A stretch of 39,316 nt of DNA from an uncultured Lachnospiraceae bacterium. GTDB taxonomy: Bacteria; Bacillota; Clostridia; Lachnospirales; Lachnospiraceae. The stretch's first letter is position 1. Each line of letters starts with the position of its first letter. The notes below the pieces were generated by a model, which saw only the letters and a program-made list of their open reading frames with translations, was not told where the DNA came from and made no database searches. A program made the translations under genes and the position numbers. This document shows positions 16,719 through 24,188 of this stretch, one piece after another. The stretch is taken from NCBI GenBank assembly GCA_937877165.1, contig CALEFO010000112.1:1-39316 (forward strand), given 5' to 3'.

Positions 16719-17825
16719 TTATTTCTCGAACTCCTTCGCCACATCCGCCAAAAGCTTCCGGATCGGAAGATGCTGCGGGCAGGCCTTCTCACATTTTCCA
16801 CACTTGATACAGTCAGAAGCCTTGCGTCCCTGGGTGGTGTGGACGGCATCGTAGTAGTAATCCGCATTCCAGTCGTGATGAATCTGCTTCGTGTTCATCA
16901 CGGCGAACAGATCCGGAATCAGAATGTGCTTCGGACATCCGTCGGTGCAGTAGCGGCAGCCCGTGCAGGGAATCAGATTCTGCTTGTGGAAGATCTCCTG
17001 TACCTTATGAACTGCCTCCATCTCCTTCTCGTCCAAGGGCTTGAAGTCCTTCATGAAGCTGATGTTGTCCTCCATCTGTCCGAGCGTACTCATGCCGGAG
17101 AGAACCATCATCATGCCGGGGAACCCTGCCGCAAAACGAAGTGCATAGCTCGCCGCACTTCCGCCGTGCAGATCCTCCAGGACCTTTTCCGCCTCTTCCG
17201 GAAGATTGACAAGATTTCCTCCCTTGACCGGCTCCATGACGATCACCGGCTTGTTATGTTTGCGGCAGACCTCATAACAACGGCGGCTCTGAACCACAAG
17301 GTCCTCGTAGTCCACGTAGTTGAACTGGATCTGCACGACCTCAACCTCTGGATATTCCGTCAGAATCTGCTCCAGAACCTCTGCCTTGTCATGGAAGGAA
17401 ATGCCGACATGGCGAATCTTCCCCTCCTTCTTCAGCTCAAACGCCGTCTCATACGCGCGGCACTCCTTGTAGTGGTCAAAATTTCCCGCTCCCTGCGCGT
17501 GCATAAGGTAAAAGTCAAAATAATCCACGCCGCAGGCTTCCAACTGGCTCTCGAAGAAGGGACGGATGTCCTCTTCCTTCTGGAAGAAATTGCCGGTCAG
17601 CTTGTCCGTCAGAATATAACGGTCTCTGGGATAGCGGCTCGTAAGACAGGCCTTCAGCGCCGTCTCGCTCTTGCCCTGGATGTAGCCGTGGGCCGTGTCA
17701 AAATAGTTAAAACCCGCATCCAGAAACGCATCCACCATTTTCTTCGTCTGCTCAAGGTCTACATCTTCTCCGATCATCGGAAGCCGCATGCATCCGAATC
17801 CGAAATTCTTCCTGATTCTGTCCAT
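16719..17825 (-). CDS. Aldo/keto reductase with C-terminal 4Fe-4S ferredoxin-like domain
   Basis: The 368-residue protein has an aldo/keto reductase barrel with the full tetrad: Asp43 and Tyr48 (NYFDTAHGYIQG), Lys75 (ILTDK) and His109 (YLMHAQG). The C-terminal part carries two cysteine clusters, CTGCRYCTDGCP and CIKCGKCEKACP, which fit two iron-sulfur centres. Such proteins are common in anaerobic Clostridia, and their electron partner is usually unknown. I use the ATG at 17825 after GGAAAGGGGAAAG rather than a start seven codons upstream. A candidate promoter with a palindromic spacer lies about 75 bases upstream. Confidence 0.92.
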   Translation of the reverse strand: MDRIRKNFGFGCMRLPMIGEDVDLEQTKKMVDAFLDAGFNYFDTAHGYIQGKSETALKACLTSRYPRDRYILTDKLTGNFFQKEEDIRPFFESQLEACGVDYFDFYLMHAQGAGNFDHYKECRAYETAFELKKEGKIRHVGISFHDKAEVLEQILTEYPEVEVVQIQFNYVDYEDLVVQSRRCYEVCRKHNKPVIVMEPVKGGNLVNLPEEAEKVLEDLHGGSAASYALRFAAGFPGMMMVLSGMSTLGQMEDNISFMKDFKPLDEKEMEAVHKVQEIFHKQNLIPCTGCRYCTDGCPKHILIPDLFAVMNTKQIHHDWNADYYYDAVHTTQGRKASDCIKCGKCEKACPQHLPIRKLLADVAKEFEK

Positions 17826-17899
17826 TCTCTTTCCCCTTTCCGCCACTGCATATCTGTGGCACCAACCATCACGTCCGATCCCGGGAACCGACTGTAATC

Positions 17900-17930
17900 A
17901 GAATATCATCTGGAATGCACTCCAGGTCAA
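17900..17930 (-). promoter_or_regulatory. Candidate promoter of the aldo/keto reductase with palindromic spacer
   Basis: On the minus strand TTGACC (17925-17930) serves as a -35. The -10 is either GATATT at 17-base spacing or TATTCT at 19. The spacer contains the near-perfect palindrome TGGAGTGCATTCCA (17911-17924), a possible repressor site. Confidence 0.4.
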
Positions 17931-18036
17931 TACAAATTCTCACAATTTCTATTCCAAATTCCGTTTTCCCTCCCGTCTCCTTCCCGCCCATTATCCGGCA
18001 AAAGATTGCCGGCCAGCCGAAAGCGTTGAAATTGGT

Positions 18037-18065
18037 TGACAGAGAAAATGGTTTTCGGTATTCTC
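18037..18065 (+). promoter_or_regulatory. Sigma-A-like promoter of the putative metal exporter
   Basis: A perfect TTGACA (18037-18042), a 17-base spacer and TATTCT (18060-18065) lie about 195 bases before the exporter start. This predicts a long 5' leader. Confidence 0.65.
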
Positions 18066-18071
18066 ACACTC

Positions 18072-18261
18072 GGACCTGCCTGATGGCAGGCCCTCCTGCA
18101 AGGAGCGGGCACAGCGTGCCCCGCCCCCGCTTCGGAGAAACCACCTTCGTGGCTTTCTCCTCTCGATACCCGGAATCGTCCGTTGACGACTCCTCCTGTT
18201 TGCAGCAGACACCTTATGATGCCTTGCTGCCGCTTCATTATATATATGTGGATATAATTTT
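18072..18261 (+). promoter_or_regulatory. Structured 5' leader before the putative metal exporter
   Basis: Consecutive hairpins are visible: CCTGCC/GGCAGG (18076-18091), GCGGGCAC/GTGCCCGC (18106-18124), GGAGAAACCAC/GTGGCTTTCTCC (18134-18160) and CGTC/GACG (18177-18188). No obvious Shine-Dalgarno precedes the ATG. The layout suggests RNA-level control, but it does not match the yybP-ykoY Mn riboswitch pattern as I know it, and no T-rich terminator is seen. Confidence 0.45.
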
Positions 18262-19164
18262 ATGAACATTCTCGATCTTTTCACCGATTCCCTGCTGGAT
18301 GCCGGGATCGACACATTGAAGCTGATTCCCTTCCTGTTCATCACCTACCTCGTGATGGAAGCCTTGGAGCGGCGCACTGAGGGGAAATCCCAGGATCTCA
18401 TCCGGAAGGAAAACGTCGGACGCCTCGGTCCCATCTTCGGTGCCATTGTCGGCATCGTTCCGCAGTGCGGCTTCTCCGCCGCCGCAGCGAGTCTGTACTC
18501 CGGCGGCCTGATTTCGCTTGGAACCCTTCTTGCCGTTTTCCTTTCGACCTCCGATGAGATGCTTCCCTTATTCATCTCCTCGCAGGTTCCCATCCCGCAA
18601 ATGGCGCGAATTCTCGCAGCGAAGGCGGTCATCGCATCATTGACCGGTCTGGTCATTGATTTTGTATTGCACCAGATCCGCCTGCATCGTCACAAAAAAG
18701 GCGAGCCGCAGAAGCACATTCACGATCTGTGTGAGCAGGAGCACTGCGGCTGTGAGGAAGAGGAGGGCAGCATCTTAAAATCTGCTCTGGTTCATACGCT
18801 GCACATCACGCTCTTCGTTTTCCTGATCACACTGGTCCTTACGCTTCTCGTCGAGGGCTTTGGCGAAGAGGCCATCCGGGATCTTCTCTCCTCCCACCCT
18901 GCCGCAGGAGTCTTCCTTTCCGGTGCGGTCGGCCTGATTCCGAACTGTGCCTCCTCCATCATGATCACACAGCTGTATCTGGACGGTCTGATTGCCGCCG
19001 GCCAGATGATGGCGGGGCTCCTCGTTGGCGCTGGCGTCGGCCTTCTCGTTCTCTTCCGCACCAATTCCCATCACCTGCGGGAGAACCTGAAAATCACAGT
19101 TCTCGTTTACGTTTTGGGTGTGCTCTGGGGGCTTCTTCTCACCGCTCTTCATGTGCAGTTCTGA
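18262..19164 (+). CDS. Putative manganese/metal (arsenic-efflux-like) exporter membrane protein
   Basis: The 300-residue polytopic protein has two related halves, each with a proline-cysteine hairpin motif: IVPQCGFSAAAASLYSGG (about 65-82) and LIPNCASSIMITQLYLDG (about 225-242). A His/Cys/Glu-rich cytoplasmic or periplasmic loop at about 142-168 (HRHKK... HIHDLCEQEHCGCEEEE) looks metal-binding. This matches the family variously annotated as arsenic efflux protein or putative manganese transporter. Eight or so membrane segments are predicted. The promoter, with a perfect -35, lies about 195 bases upstream. There is only a weak ribosome site. The metal and the direction of transport are inference. 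Confidence 0.75.
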   Translation: MNILDLFTDSLLDAGIDTLKLIPFLFITYLVMEALERRTEGKSQDLIRKENVGRLGPIFGAIVGIVPQCGFSAAAASLYSGGLISLGTLLAVFLSTSDEMLPLFISSQVPIPQMARILAAKAVIASLTGLVIDFVLHQIRLHRHKKGEPQKHIHDLCEQEHCGCEEEEGSILKSALVHTLHITLFVFLITLVLTLLVEGFGEEAIRDLLSSHPAAGVFLSGAVGLIPNCASSIMITQLYLDGLIAAGQMMAGLLVGAGVGLLVLFRTNSHHLRENLKITVLVYVLGVLWGLLLTALHVQF

Positions 19165-19212
19165 GGCCCGCTTCACAGACGGCATCACCTTACAATAGAA
19201 AGAAGAATCTTC

Positions 19213-19488
19213 ATGAACCAGAAAAACGACCCTGCAAATTTCAAATCCTCCTGGACCTTCCGGCGCATTGCCGCCTGGGCCGGAATCGTTCTGCTCCTTG
19301 GACTTTACGTGGCGACCTTCCTCGCTGCCATCTTCTCTCATCCGGGTGCAGGACGTCTCTTCCGCTTCTGTCTCGGCATGACCATTGCCGTCCCGGTTTT
19401 CATCTGGTTTCTTACCTGGGCGGCAGGCAAGCTTCCGGGAAGAGGGGATTTCGATAAAAGCTCCGATAAAAATTCGAAATCTGATTAA
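19213..19488 (+). CDS. Small two-helix membrane protein, unknown function
   Basis: The 91-residue product has a charged N-terminus, two hydrophobic segments (about 18-42 and 48-72) and a short polar, Lys/Ser/Asp-rich tail. It starts 48 bases after the metal exporter, in the same direction, with a weak AGAAAGAAG ribosome site, and is followed by a strong terminator. It is probably co-transcribed with the exporter and might be an accessory protein. I recognise no family. Confidence 0.7.
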   Translation: MNQKNDPANFKSSWTFRRIAAWAGIVLLLGLYVATFLAAIFSHPGAGRLFRFCLGMTIAVPVFIWFLTWAAGKLPGRGDFDKSSDKNSKSD

Positions 19489-19489
19489 A

Positions 19490-19511
19490 AGGTGCGCCGC
19501 CGGGCGCACCT
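19490..19511 (-). terminator. Minus-strand terminator after the GNAT gene
   Basis: AGGTGCGCC / GGCGCACCT gives a 9-bp stem with a 4-base loop. On the minus strand it is followed by TTTTAATC, so it would stop transcripts coming from the acetyltransferase side. Confidence 0.65.
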
Positions 19512-19516
19512 ACGCC

Positions 19517-19550
19517 AAAGGGATGCAGCCGTAAGGCTGCATCCCTTTTA
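19517..19550 (+). terminator. Plus-strand terminator after the small membrane protein
   Basis: AAAGGGATGCAGCC / GGCTGCATCCCTTT gives a 14-bp stem with a GTAA loop and TTTTATCTT after it on the plus strand. With the neighbouring hairpin it separates two converging transcripts. Confidence 0.85.
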
Positions 19551-19577
19551 TCTTCTGATGATCCAGTTATTAAAAAA

Positions 19578-20159
19578 TCAATTCAAATCCAGCTGATCCC
19601 GGATCTCCGGAAAAGGCCGGATCTTCGCCACTGCCCCGGGCTCTTCCGGGTGATCCCCGATGAACTTCTCCATCCAGACCATGTCGTACCAGCGGTCAAA
19701 CTTATAGGCGCATTTCTCAAAGCGCCCAACCAGGCGGTATCCCAGATGCTCATGAAAAGCGATGCTGTCCGGAGGAAGATATGGATCCTCTCCGCGCGGC
19801 GCTGCAATACAGGCCTCCGCGTTCCGGATTCCCTGAAGCTTCAGTGCCTGCTCCAGTGCCTCATACAAATCACGTCCTACGCCGTGCCGATGGCCTTCCT
19901 TCTCCACATAGATGGAGGTCTCCACTGCCCAGTCATATGCCGCCCGTTCCTTGAAGGCCCCGGCGTACACATAGCCGACGATCCGGCCGCCCTGCTCCTC
20001 CACCAGATAGGGATAGGTCTTCAGCGTGTAACGAATTCGCTTTCGGAATTCGTCTTCCGACGGGACCTCGTATTCAAAGGTAATGGCCGTATCCGTAATA
20101 TAGGGCCGATATATTTCCAAAAGACGCGCTGCGTCCTTCTCTTGTGCAATGCGAATCAT
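19578..20159 (-). CDS. GNAT N-acetyltransferase, phosphinothricin acetyltransferase-like
   Basis: The 193-residue protein starts IRIAQEKDAARLLEIYRPYI and has the PAT/MddA-type layout. It includes TAITFEYEVPS, GRIVGYVYAGAFKERAAYDWAVETSIYV and the acetyl-CoA loop HRHGVGRDLYEAL (about 90-102). Family members acetylate amino groups of amino acids such as methionine sulfone or phosphinothricin; the substrate here is unknown. The ATG at 20159 lies 17 bases after the purA stop, with AGCAGG upstream, so it probably rides on the purA transcript. A longer reading from 20336 would overlap purA and has no homology. Confidence 0.88.
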   Translation of the reverse strand: MIRIAQEKDAARLLEIYRPYITDTAITFEYEVPSEDEFRKRIRYTLKTYPYLVEEQGGRIVGYVYAGAFKERAAYDWAVETSIYVEKEGHRHGVGRDLYEALEQALKLQGIRNAEACIAAPRGEDPYLPPDSIAFHEHLGYRLVGRFEKCAYKFDRWYDMVWMEKFIGDHPEEPGAVAKIRPFPEIRDQLDLN

Positions 20160-20176
20160 TTGATGCCTGCTGTCTC

Positions 20177-21472
20177 TTATTTTGCCAGCGGGCTCTTGCG
20201 GTAAATGATATCGCTGCGCGCAGGTCCGTTGGAAACCATGGTGATCGGATAGCCGATCTGCTCCTCGATGAAGTTCACGTAGTCCTGTGCCTTCTGCGGA
20301 AGATCTTCGAAGTTCCTGATGCCGCGGATATCGCACTTCCAGCCTGGCATCATCTTGTATACCGGCTTGCAGCGCTTCAGATCCTTCGTAACGGGGAACT
20401 CAGTGATCTCCTGTCCGTCGAGCTCATAGGCAACACAGACCGGAATCTCATCCAGATATCCGAGGTCGTCCAGAACCGTAAACGCAACATCCGTGCAGCC
20501 CTGCAGTCTGCAGCCATACTTGGAGGCAACACAGTCGTACCAGCCGACTCTTCTCGGGCGTCCCGTCGTTGCGCCGTACTCGCCGCCGTCTCCGCCGTGG
20601 TTGCGAAGCGTCTCTGCTTCCTCTCCGTGAACCTCAGAAACGAACTCTCCTGCACCGACTGCAGAAGAATAGGCCTTGGAAACCACCACAATCTGCTTGA
20701 TCTCATAGGGCGGAATTCCTGCGCCGATTGCACCGTACCCGGCAAGCGGAGAGGACGAGGTGACCATCGGATAAATTCCGTGATCCGGATCCTTCATGGT
20801 TCCGAGCTGCCCCTCCAGAAGAACCGTTCTGCCTTCCTTCAATGCTCCATTCAGATACAAAGATACATTTCCAAGATAAGGCTTTACCTTGTCCCGGCGC
20901 TCCTTGATCCAGGCAAGAAGTCCCTCCTGATCAATCGGGTCCGCATGATAGAGATTGACAAGAAGCGCGTCCTTGATCTTAGCGATACGGGCAATCTTCT
21001 CCCTCAGGACATCGTCGTCCTGGAAGAATTCGTTGATCTGCCAGCCGATCTTCGCGAATTTATCCGAATAGAAAGGAGCGATGCCGGACTTCGTGGAGCC
21101 GAAGCTCTTGCCCGCCAGTCTTGCCTCCTCCAGCGTGTCAAATTCAACATGGTAAGGCATCATCACCTGCACGCGGTCCGAAACCATAAGGTGCGGTGCC
21201 GGTACTCCCTTCGACTCGATCTGCGCCAGCTCGTCCACAAACTTGTCAATGTCAAATGCCACGCCATTGCCGATGATATTCATAATGTTCTGGTGAAACA
21301 CACCGGAGGGCATGAGATGAAGTGCGAATTTTCCGTACTCATTGACAATGGTATGTCCTGCGTTTGCACCGCCCTGAAAACGAATGACGACATCTGCGGT
21401 GTCCGCAAGTGTGTCTGTGATCTTTCCTTTTCCTTCATCGCCCCAGTTGGCTCCAACTACTGCCTTAACCAT
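20177..21472 (-). CDS. purA: Adenylosuccinate synthetase
   Basis: The 431-residue enzyme joins IMP and aspartate using GTP, the first committed step to AMP. The N-terminal P-loop GDEGKGK (11-17) is followed by FQGGANAGHTIV, and later TSSSPLAGYGAIGAGIPP, GATTGRPRRVGW and YELDGQEI mark the GTP- and IMP-binding parts. Length is normal. AGGAAAGGA precedes the ATG within a repeat block shared with the left edge of the window. Gene order purB-purA puts the two AMP-branch enzymes together; 142 bases separate them. Confidence 0.97.
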   Translation of the reverse strand: MVKAVVGANWGDEGKGKITDTLADTADVVIRFQGGANAGHTIVNEYGKFALHLMPSGVFHQNIMNIIGNGVAFDIDKFVDELAQIESKGVPAPHLMVSDRVQVMMPYHVEFDTLEEARLAGKSFGSTKSGIAPFYSDKFAKIGWQINEFFQDDDVLREKIARIAKIKDALLVNLYHADPIDQEGLLAWIKERRDKVKPYLGNVSLYLNGALKEGRTVLLEGQLGTMKDPDHGIYPMVTSSSPLAGYGAIGAGIPPYEIKQIVVVSKAYSSAVGAGEFVSEVHGEEAETLRNHGGDGGEYGATTGRPRRVGWYDCVASKYGCRLQGCTDVAFTVLDDLGYLDEIPVCVAYELDGQEITEFPVTKDLKRCKPVYKMMPGWKCDIRGIRNFEDLPQKAQDYVNFIEEQIGYPITMVSNGPARSDIIYRKSPLAK

Positions 21473-21504
21473 ATTTTCCTTTCCTGCCTCAGCTTGTCTG
21501 TGGC
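21472..21504 (-). repeat. Hairpin plus ribosome-site block, copy F2 (purA)
   Basis: On the minus strand an imperfect hairpin (GCCACAG/CTGAGGC) precedes AGGAAAGGAAAATA, the purA ribosome site. It matches the block at 6-37 in 29 of 33 aligned columns. The stem mismatch A-A here is a G-C pair in the other copy, which suggests the structure matters. Confidence 0.5.
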
Positions 21505-21614
21505 AACACGGAGAGACCTCCGAAAAAAATCTCCCGATGCAATTGTAGTATGCACGCAGCCGTTTTCACACAGCCTGTCGTAGTATACCGCATTCCTCTG
21601 AAAAAAGCACCCGC

Positions 21615-23048
21615 TCAGCACGAAATCTCCGCCGTCATTCCCAGAGCATCGCGGTTTGCATCCAGAATCGGCCAAATGACCTCCGCAAGATACTTCTCCA
21701 CCTGGTGAGGCGCGCAGCCGATGTACTTCTTCGGATCGATATACTTGTCCAGCTCCTTCCTGGTCATGTGGAACTTCGGATCCTCGGCAATGAGATCCAG
21801 AAGATTATTGTCCAGTCCCTCTTCCTTGACACGGCGTCCCGCCTTCATGGAAAGCTCGCGGATTTCCTCGTGGAACTCCTGGCGGTCTCCGCCCATTTTC
21901 ACCTCATCCATCATGATGTTCTCCGTTGCCATGAAGGGAAGCTCTGCCGCCAGATGCTTCTCGATGACCTTCGGATAGACCTTCAGGCCGTCCGTGACAT
22001 TGAGGCACAGGTCCAGAATGCCGTCGATTGCAAGGAAGCCCTCCGGAACCGACAGGCGCTTGTTTGCAGAATCATCCAGCGTCCTTTCAAACCACTGCGT
22101 TCCGGACGTGACCGCCGGATTCAGCACGTCGATCATAACGTAACGGGCCAGGGAGCAGATGCGCTCGGAGCGCATGGGATTGCGCTTGTAGGCCATAGCG
22201 GAGGATCCGATCTGCGTCTTCTCGAACGGCTCCTCAACCTCCTTCAGATGCTGAAGGAGCCGGATATCCGTTGCCATCTTCATGGCGGAAGCCGCGATTC
22301 CTCCCAGCGTATTCAGTACAAAGGTGTCCACCTTTCTGGAATAGGTCTGTCCGGAAACCGGGTAGCACGAAGAAAAGCCCATCTTCTGTGCAATCATCGG
22401 ATCCAGCCGGTCGACCTTGTCCAGATCCCCGTCGAACAGCTCAAGGAATGAGGCCTGCGTTCCCGTTGTTCCCTTGCTGCCGAGGAGCTTCAGCTGGGAA
22501 ATGGTGTGATCCACCTCCTCCAGATCCAGAACGAACTCATTCAGCCAGAGGCTCGCACGCTTACCCACAGTCGTCGGCTGCGCAGGCTGGAAATGCGTGA
22601 AGCCGAGCGTCGGCTGATCCTTGTATTCATCGGCAAAATGTGCCAGCGCCGCGATGACATTCACAAGCTTTTTGCGGACCAGGCGGAGTGCATCCCGCAT
22701 AATGATGATATCAGTGTTGTCGCCCACGTAGCAGCTGGTCGCGCCCAGATGAATGATCCCCTTTGCCTTCGGGCACTGAAGTCCATACGCGTACACGTGA
22801 CTCATGACATCATGACGTACAATCTTCTCGCGCGCCTGTGCCTCTTCATAGTTAATGTCCTCGGCATGCGCCTTCATCTCCTCGATCTGCTCATCGGTGA
22901 TGTCAAGGCCCAGCTCCTTCTCGGTCTCTGCCAGCGCGATCCAGAGCTTTCTCCAGGTCCGGAATTTCTTGTCCGGAGAGAAAATATACTGCATCTCGCT
23001 GCTCGCATATCTGGTGGAAAGAGGACTTACATACTTGTCATGTGCCAT
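21615..23048 (-). CDS. purB: Adenylosuccinate lyase
   Basis: The 477-residue enzyme of the fumarase/aspartase superfamily splits adenylosuccinate to AMP and SAICAR to AICAR, with fumarate released. The superfamily signature SSAMAYKRNPM is at 282-292, TLGFTHFQPAQPTT with a conserved His is near 152, and the early HDVMSHVYAYG segment is also conserved. It belongs to the longer PurB type seen in many Clostridia rather than the ~430-residue B. subtilis type. AAGGGAG precedes the ATG. The 151-base gap from the TPR gene upstream shows no clear promoter or Pur box by eye. Confidence 0.96.
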   Translation of the reverse strand: MAHDKYVSPLSTRYASSEMQYIFSPDKKFRTWRKLWIALAETEKELGLDITDEQIEEMKAHAEDINYEEAQAREKIVRHDVMSHVYAYGLQCPKAKGIIHLGATSCYVGDNTDIIIMRDALRLVRKKLVNVIAALAHFADEYKDQPTLGFTHFQPAQPTTVGKRASLWLNEFVLDLEEVDHTISQLKLLGSKGTTGTQASFLELFDGDLDKVDRLDPMIAQKMGFSSCYPVSGQTYSRKVDTFVLNTLGGIAASAMKMATDIRLLQHLKEVEEPFEKTQIGSSAMAYKRNPMRSERICSLARYVMIDVLNPAVTSGTQWFERTLDDSANKRLSVPEGFLAIDGILDLCLNVTDGLKVYPKVIEKHLAAELPFMATENIMMDEVKMGGDRQEFHEEIRELSMKAGRRVKEEGLDNNLLDLIAEDPKFHMTRKELDKYIDPKKYIGCAPHQVEKYLAEVIWPILDANRDALGMTAEISC

Positions 23049-23199
23049 ACTGATCTCCCTTCGTGAATACCGACTCCGTATTTTCTGCGGAGCTTAACAT
23101 GTGGGCTATTCCTTTTTGTATCTGTTCAGCACCTGCAGGAAAATCCCAAATGTCCTGGACAGCTACATGCTATAGAAGAAAACGTCCGAAGATGTCTCC

Positions 23200-24042
23200 T
23201 CAGGCTACCGGCGCCGCGCAGGATGCCCGATACTCTTCCTTCAGCTTCTGAAGCGTCTGATGAAGAGCCACCTCGTAGCTGGCATCCTGTCCGCCGCCCT
23301 GGTAGCGTTTTAACGAATCAATCGCAAGCTTCCTTTCGGAAGCATTGAACTGGGTCCCGAGCTCATCCATTCTCTTCTCCAGCTCCAGGGATGCGTTGAC
23401 GCTCTCCGGGTGCTCGGAAATGAAGGAAAGGTACTCGGAATCCGACAGTCCCAGGCGGACTGCCGCCAGATAGTCCAGATAAATATCGCTGCTTCCCGTC
23501 ACGCGGTACGCGCTCTCATAGCAGTCTGCCGCTGCACGGAACCGGAAGAGCTCCGCGTAAATTCTTCCCTCCGCGCACAGCGCCCTTGTCCGCATTCGCC
23601 TCTCCGGAGAGGGAAGCTCCTGAAGAATCGCCTCATACTCTTCCAGCGCCTCGTAGGGCTTCGCGCTTCCCGCAAGATAAGCCGCCTGTGACATCCGCTT
23701 CTCGAAGGGCTCCATTCCCTGGCCGGAGGAGACGATCTGTCTGGTCTTCTCCTCCTTCTCCTGCGGGACAAAGCCCACGTATTCCAGAATTTCGGAGACA
23801 AAATCCGACAGTGCCCGCTCCTTGCCGAGGTATGGCTGCAGGCGGTTTGCCAGCTCCGGCAGCCCGCACTCTTCCCTCAGCCACTCCGTAAGCGCAGGAT
23901 CCAGAATACCGGCGTCCAGAATCTGCGCACTCTGAACCAGAGAATAGCACAGCTCCTCCGCAGAATAAACATTCCGCTCGATTTTCTCAATCCGGTACGG
24001 CTTCTTCGCAAGCCGTCCCACCGCATAGATTACTCTCGCCAT
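23200..24042 (-). CDS. TPR-like protein of the DUF5717/DUF5716 module
   Basis: The 280-residue protein has no signal peptide or membrane segment. The first ~110 residues (ARVIYAVGRLAKKPYRIEK... NVYSAEELCYSLVQ...) form a conserved N-terminal region I have seen only in uncharacterised Lachnospiraceae proteins. The next ~90 are TPR-like helix pairs (ALEEYEAILQELPSPERRMRTRALCAEGRIYAELFRFRAAADCYESAYRVTG), and the C-terminus is helical and charged. It is the third gene after the large scaffold and the Hsp70-like gene, 146 bases behind, and ends before purB. A role as a small adaptor binding one of the other two proteins is inference. Confidence 0.8.
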   Translation of the reverse strand: MARVIYAVGRLAKKPYRIEKIERNVYSAEELCYSLVQSAQILDAGILDPALTEWLREECGLPELANRLQPYLGKERALSDFVSEILEYVGFVPQEKEEKTRQIVSSGQGMEPFEKRMSQAAYLAGSAKPYEALEEYEAILQELPSPERRMRTRALCAEGRIYAELFRFRAAADCYESAYRVTGSSDIYLDYLAAVRLGLSDSEYLSFISEHPESVNASLELEKRMDELGTQFNASERKLAIDSLKRYQGGGQDASYEVALHQTLQKLKEEYRASCAAPVA

Positions 24043-24046
24043 TTCC

Positions 24047-24064
24047 TACTCCATTTAGGCAAAA
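24047..24064 (-). repeat. Short leader repeat, copy B (TTTTGCCTAAATGGAGTA)
   Basis: This is the divergent copy of the TTTTGCCTCAGCGRRGTA family, four bases before the ATG of the TPR-like gene. Its GGAG is that gene's ribosome site. GGCAAAA near 24112-24118 on the minus strand can pair with TTTTGCC here, enclosing about 45 bases. Confidence 0.5.
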
Positions 24065-24122
24065 TTTGCAACAGGAGAAGCTGTCATCAGGCATCTTCGA
24101 GTGCAGCGATTTTGCCGAATGC

Positions 24123-24152
24123 GGCAGCCGGTGCATCAGCACCGATGCTGCC
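24123..24152. repeat. Intergenic hairpin repeat, copy 2
   Basis: GGCAGC-CGGTGC-ATCA-GCACCG-AT-GCTGCC forms a 12-bp stem with a two-base bulge. The part at 24127-24152 matches copy 1 at 14772-14797 in 23 of 26 positions, and the three differences fall in the spacer. It lies between the Hsp70-like and TPR-like genes. Confidence 0.65.
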
Positions 24153-24188
24153 TTTCGCCACGTTCCTTTACAGGGACCTCAGCCGCGT

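Larger units (their letters stand above)
17826..18261. other. Divergent intergenic region, 436 bases
   Basis: This gap separates the minus-strand reductase from the plus-strand metal exporter. It holds a candidate promoter for each direction (17900-17930 minus, 18037-18065 plus) and a structured leader for the exporter (18072-18261). I find no convincing small gene in it. Confidence 0.7.

Noticed and set aside
18072..18261. yybP-ykoY Mn riboswitch before the metal exporter
   Set aside because: The conserved loop sequences I would expect for that riboswitch are not recognisable; only generic hairpins are seen.
20144..21583. Long plus-strand open frame opposite purA
   Set aside because: It is antisense to the unmistakable purA gene, with no start signal and no recognisable protein features.
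23049..23199. Purine-regulator box before purB
   Set aside because: I found no convincing PurR-type site by eye in this gap, nor in the gap before purA.
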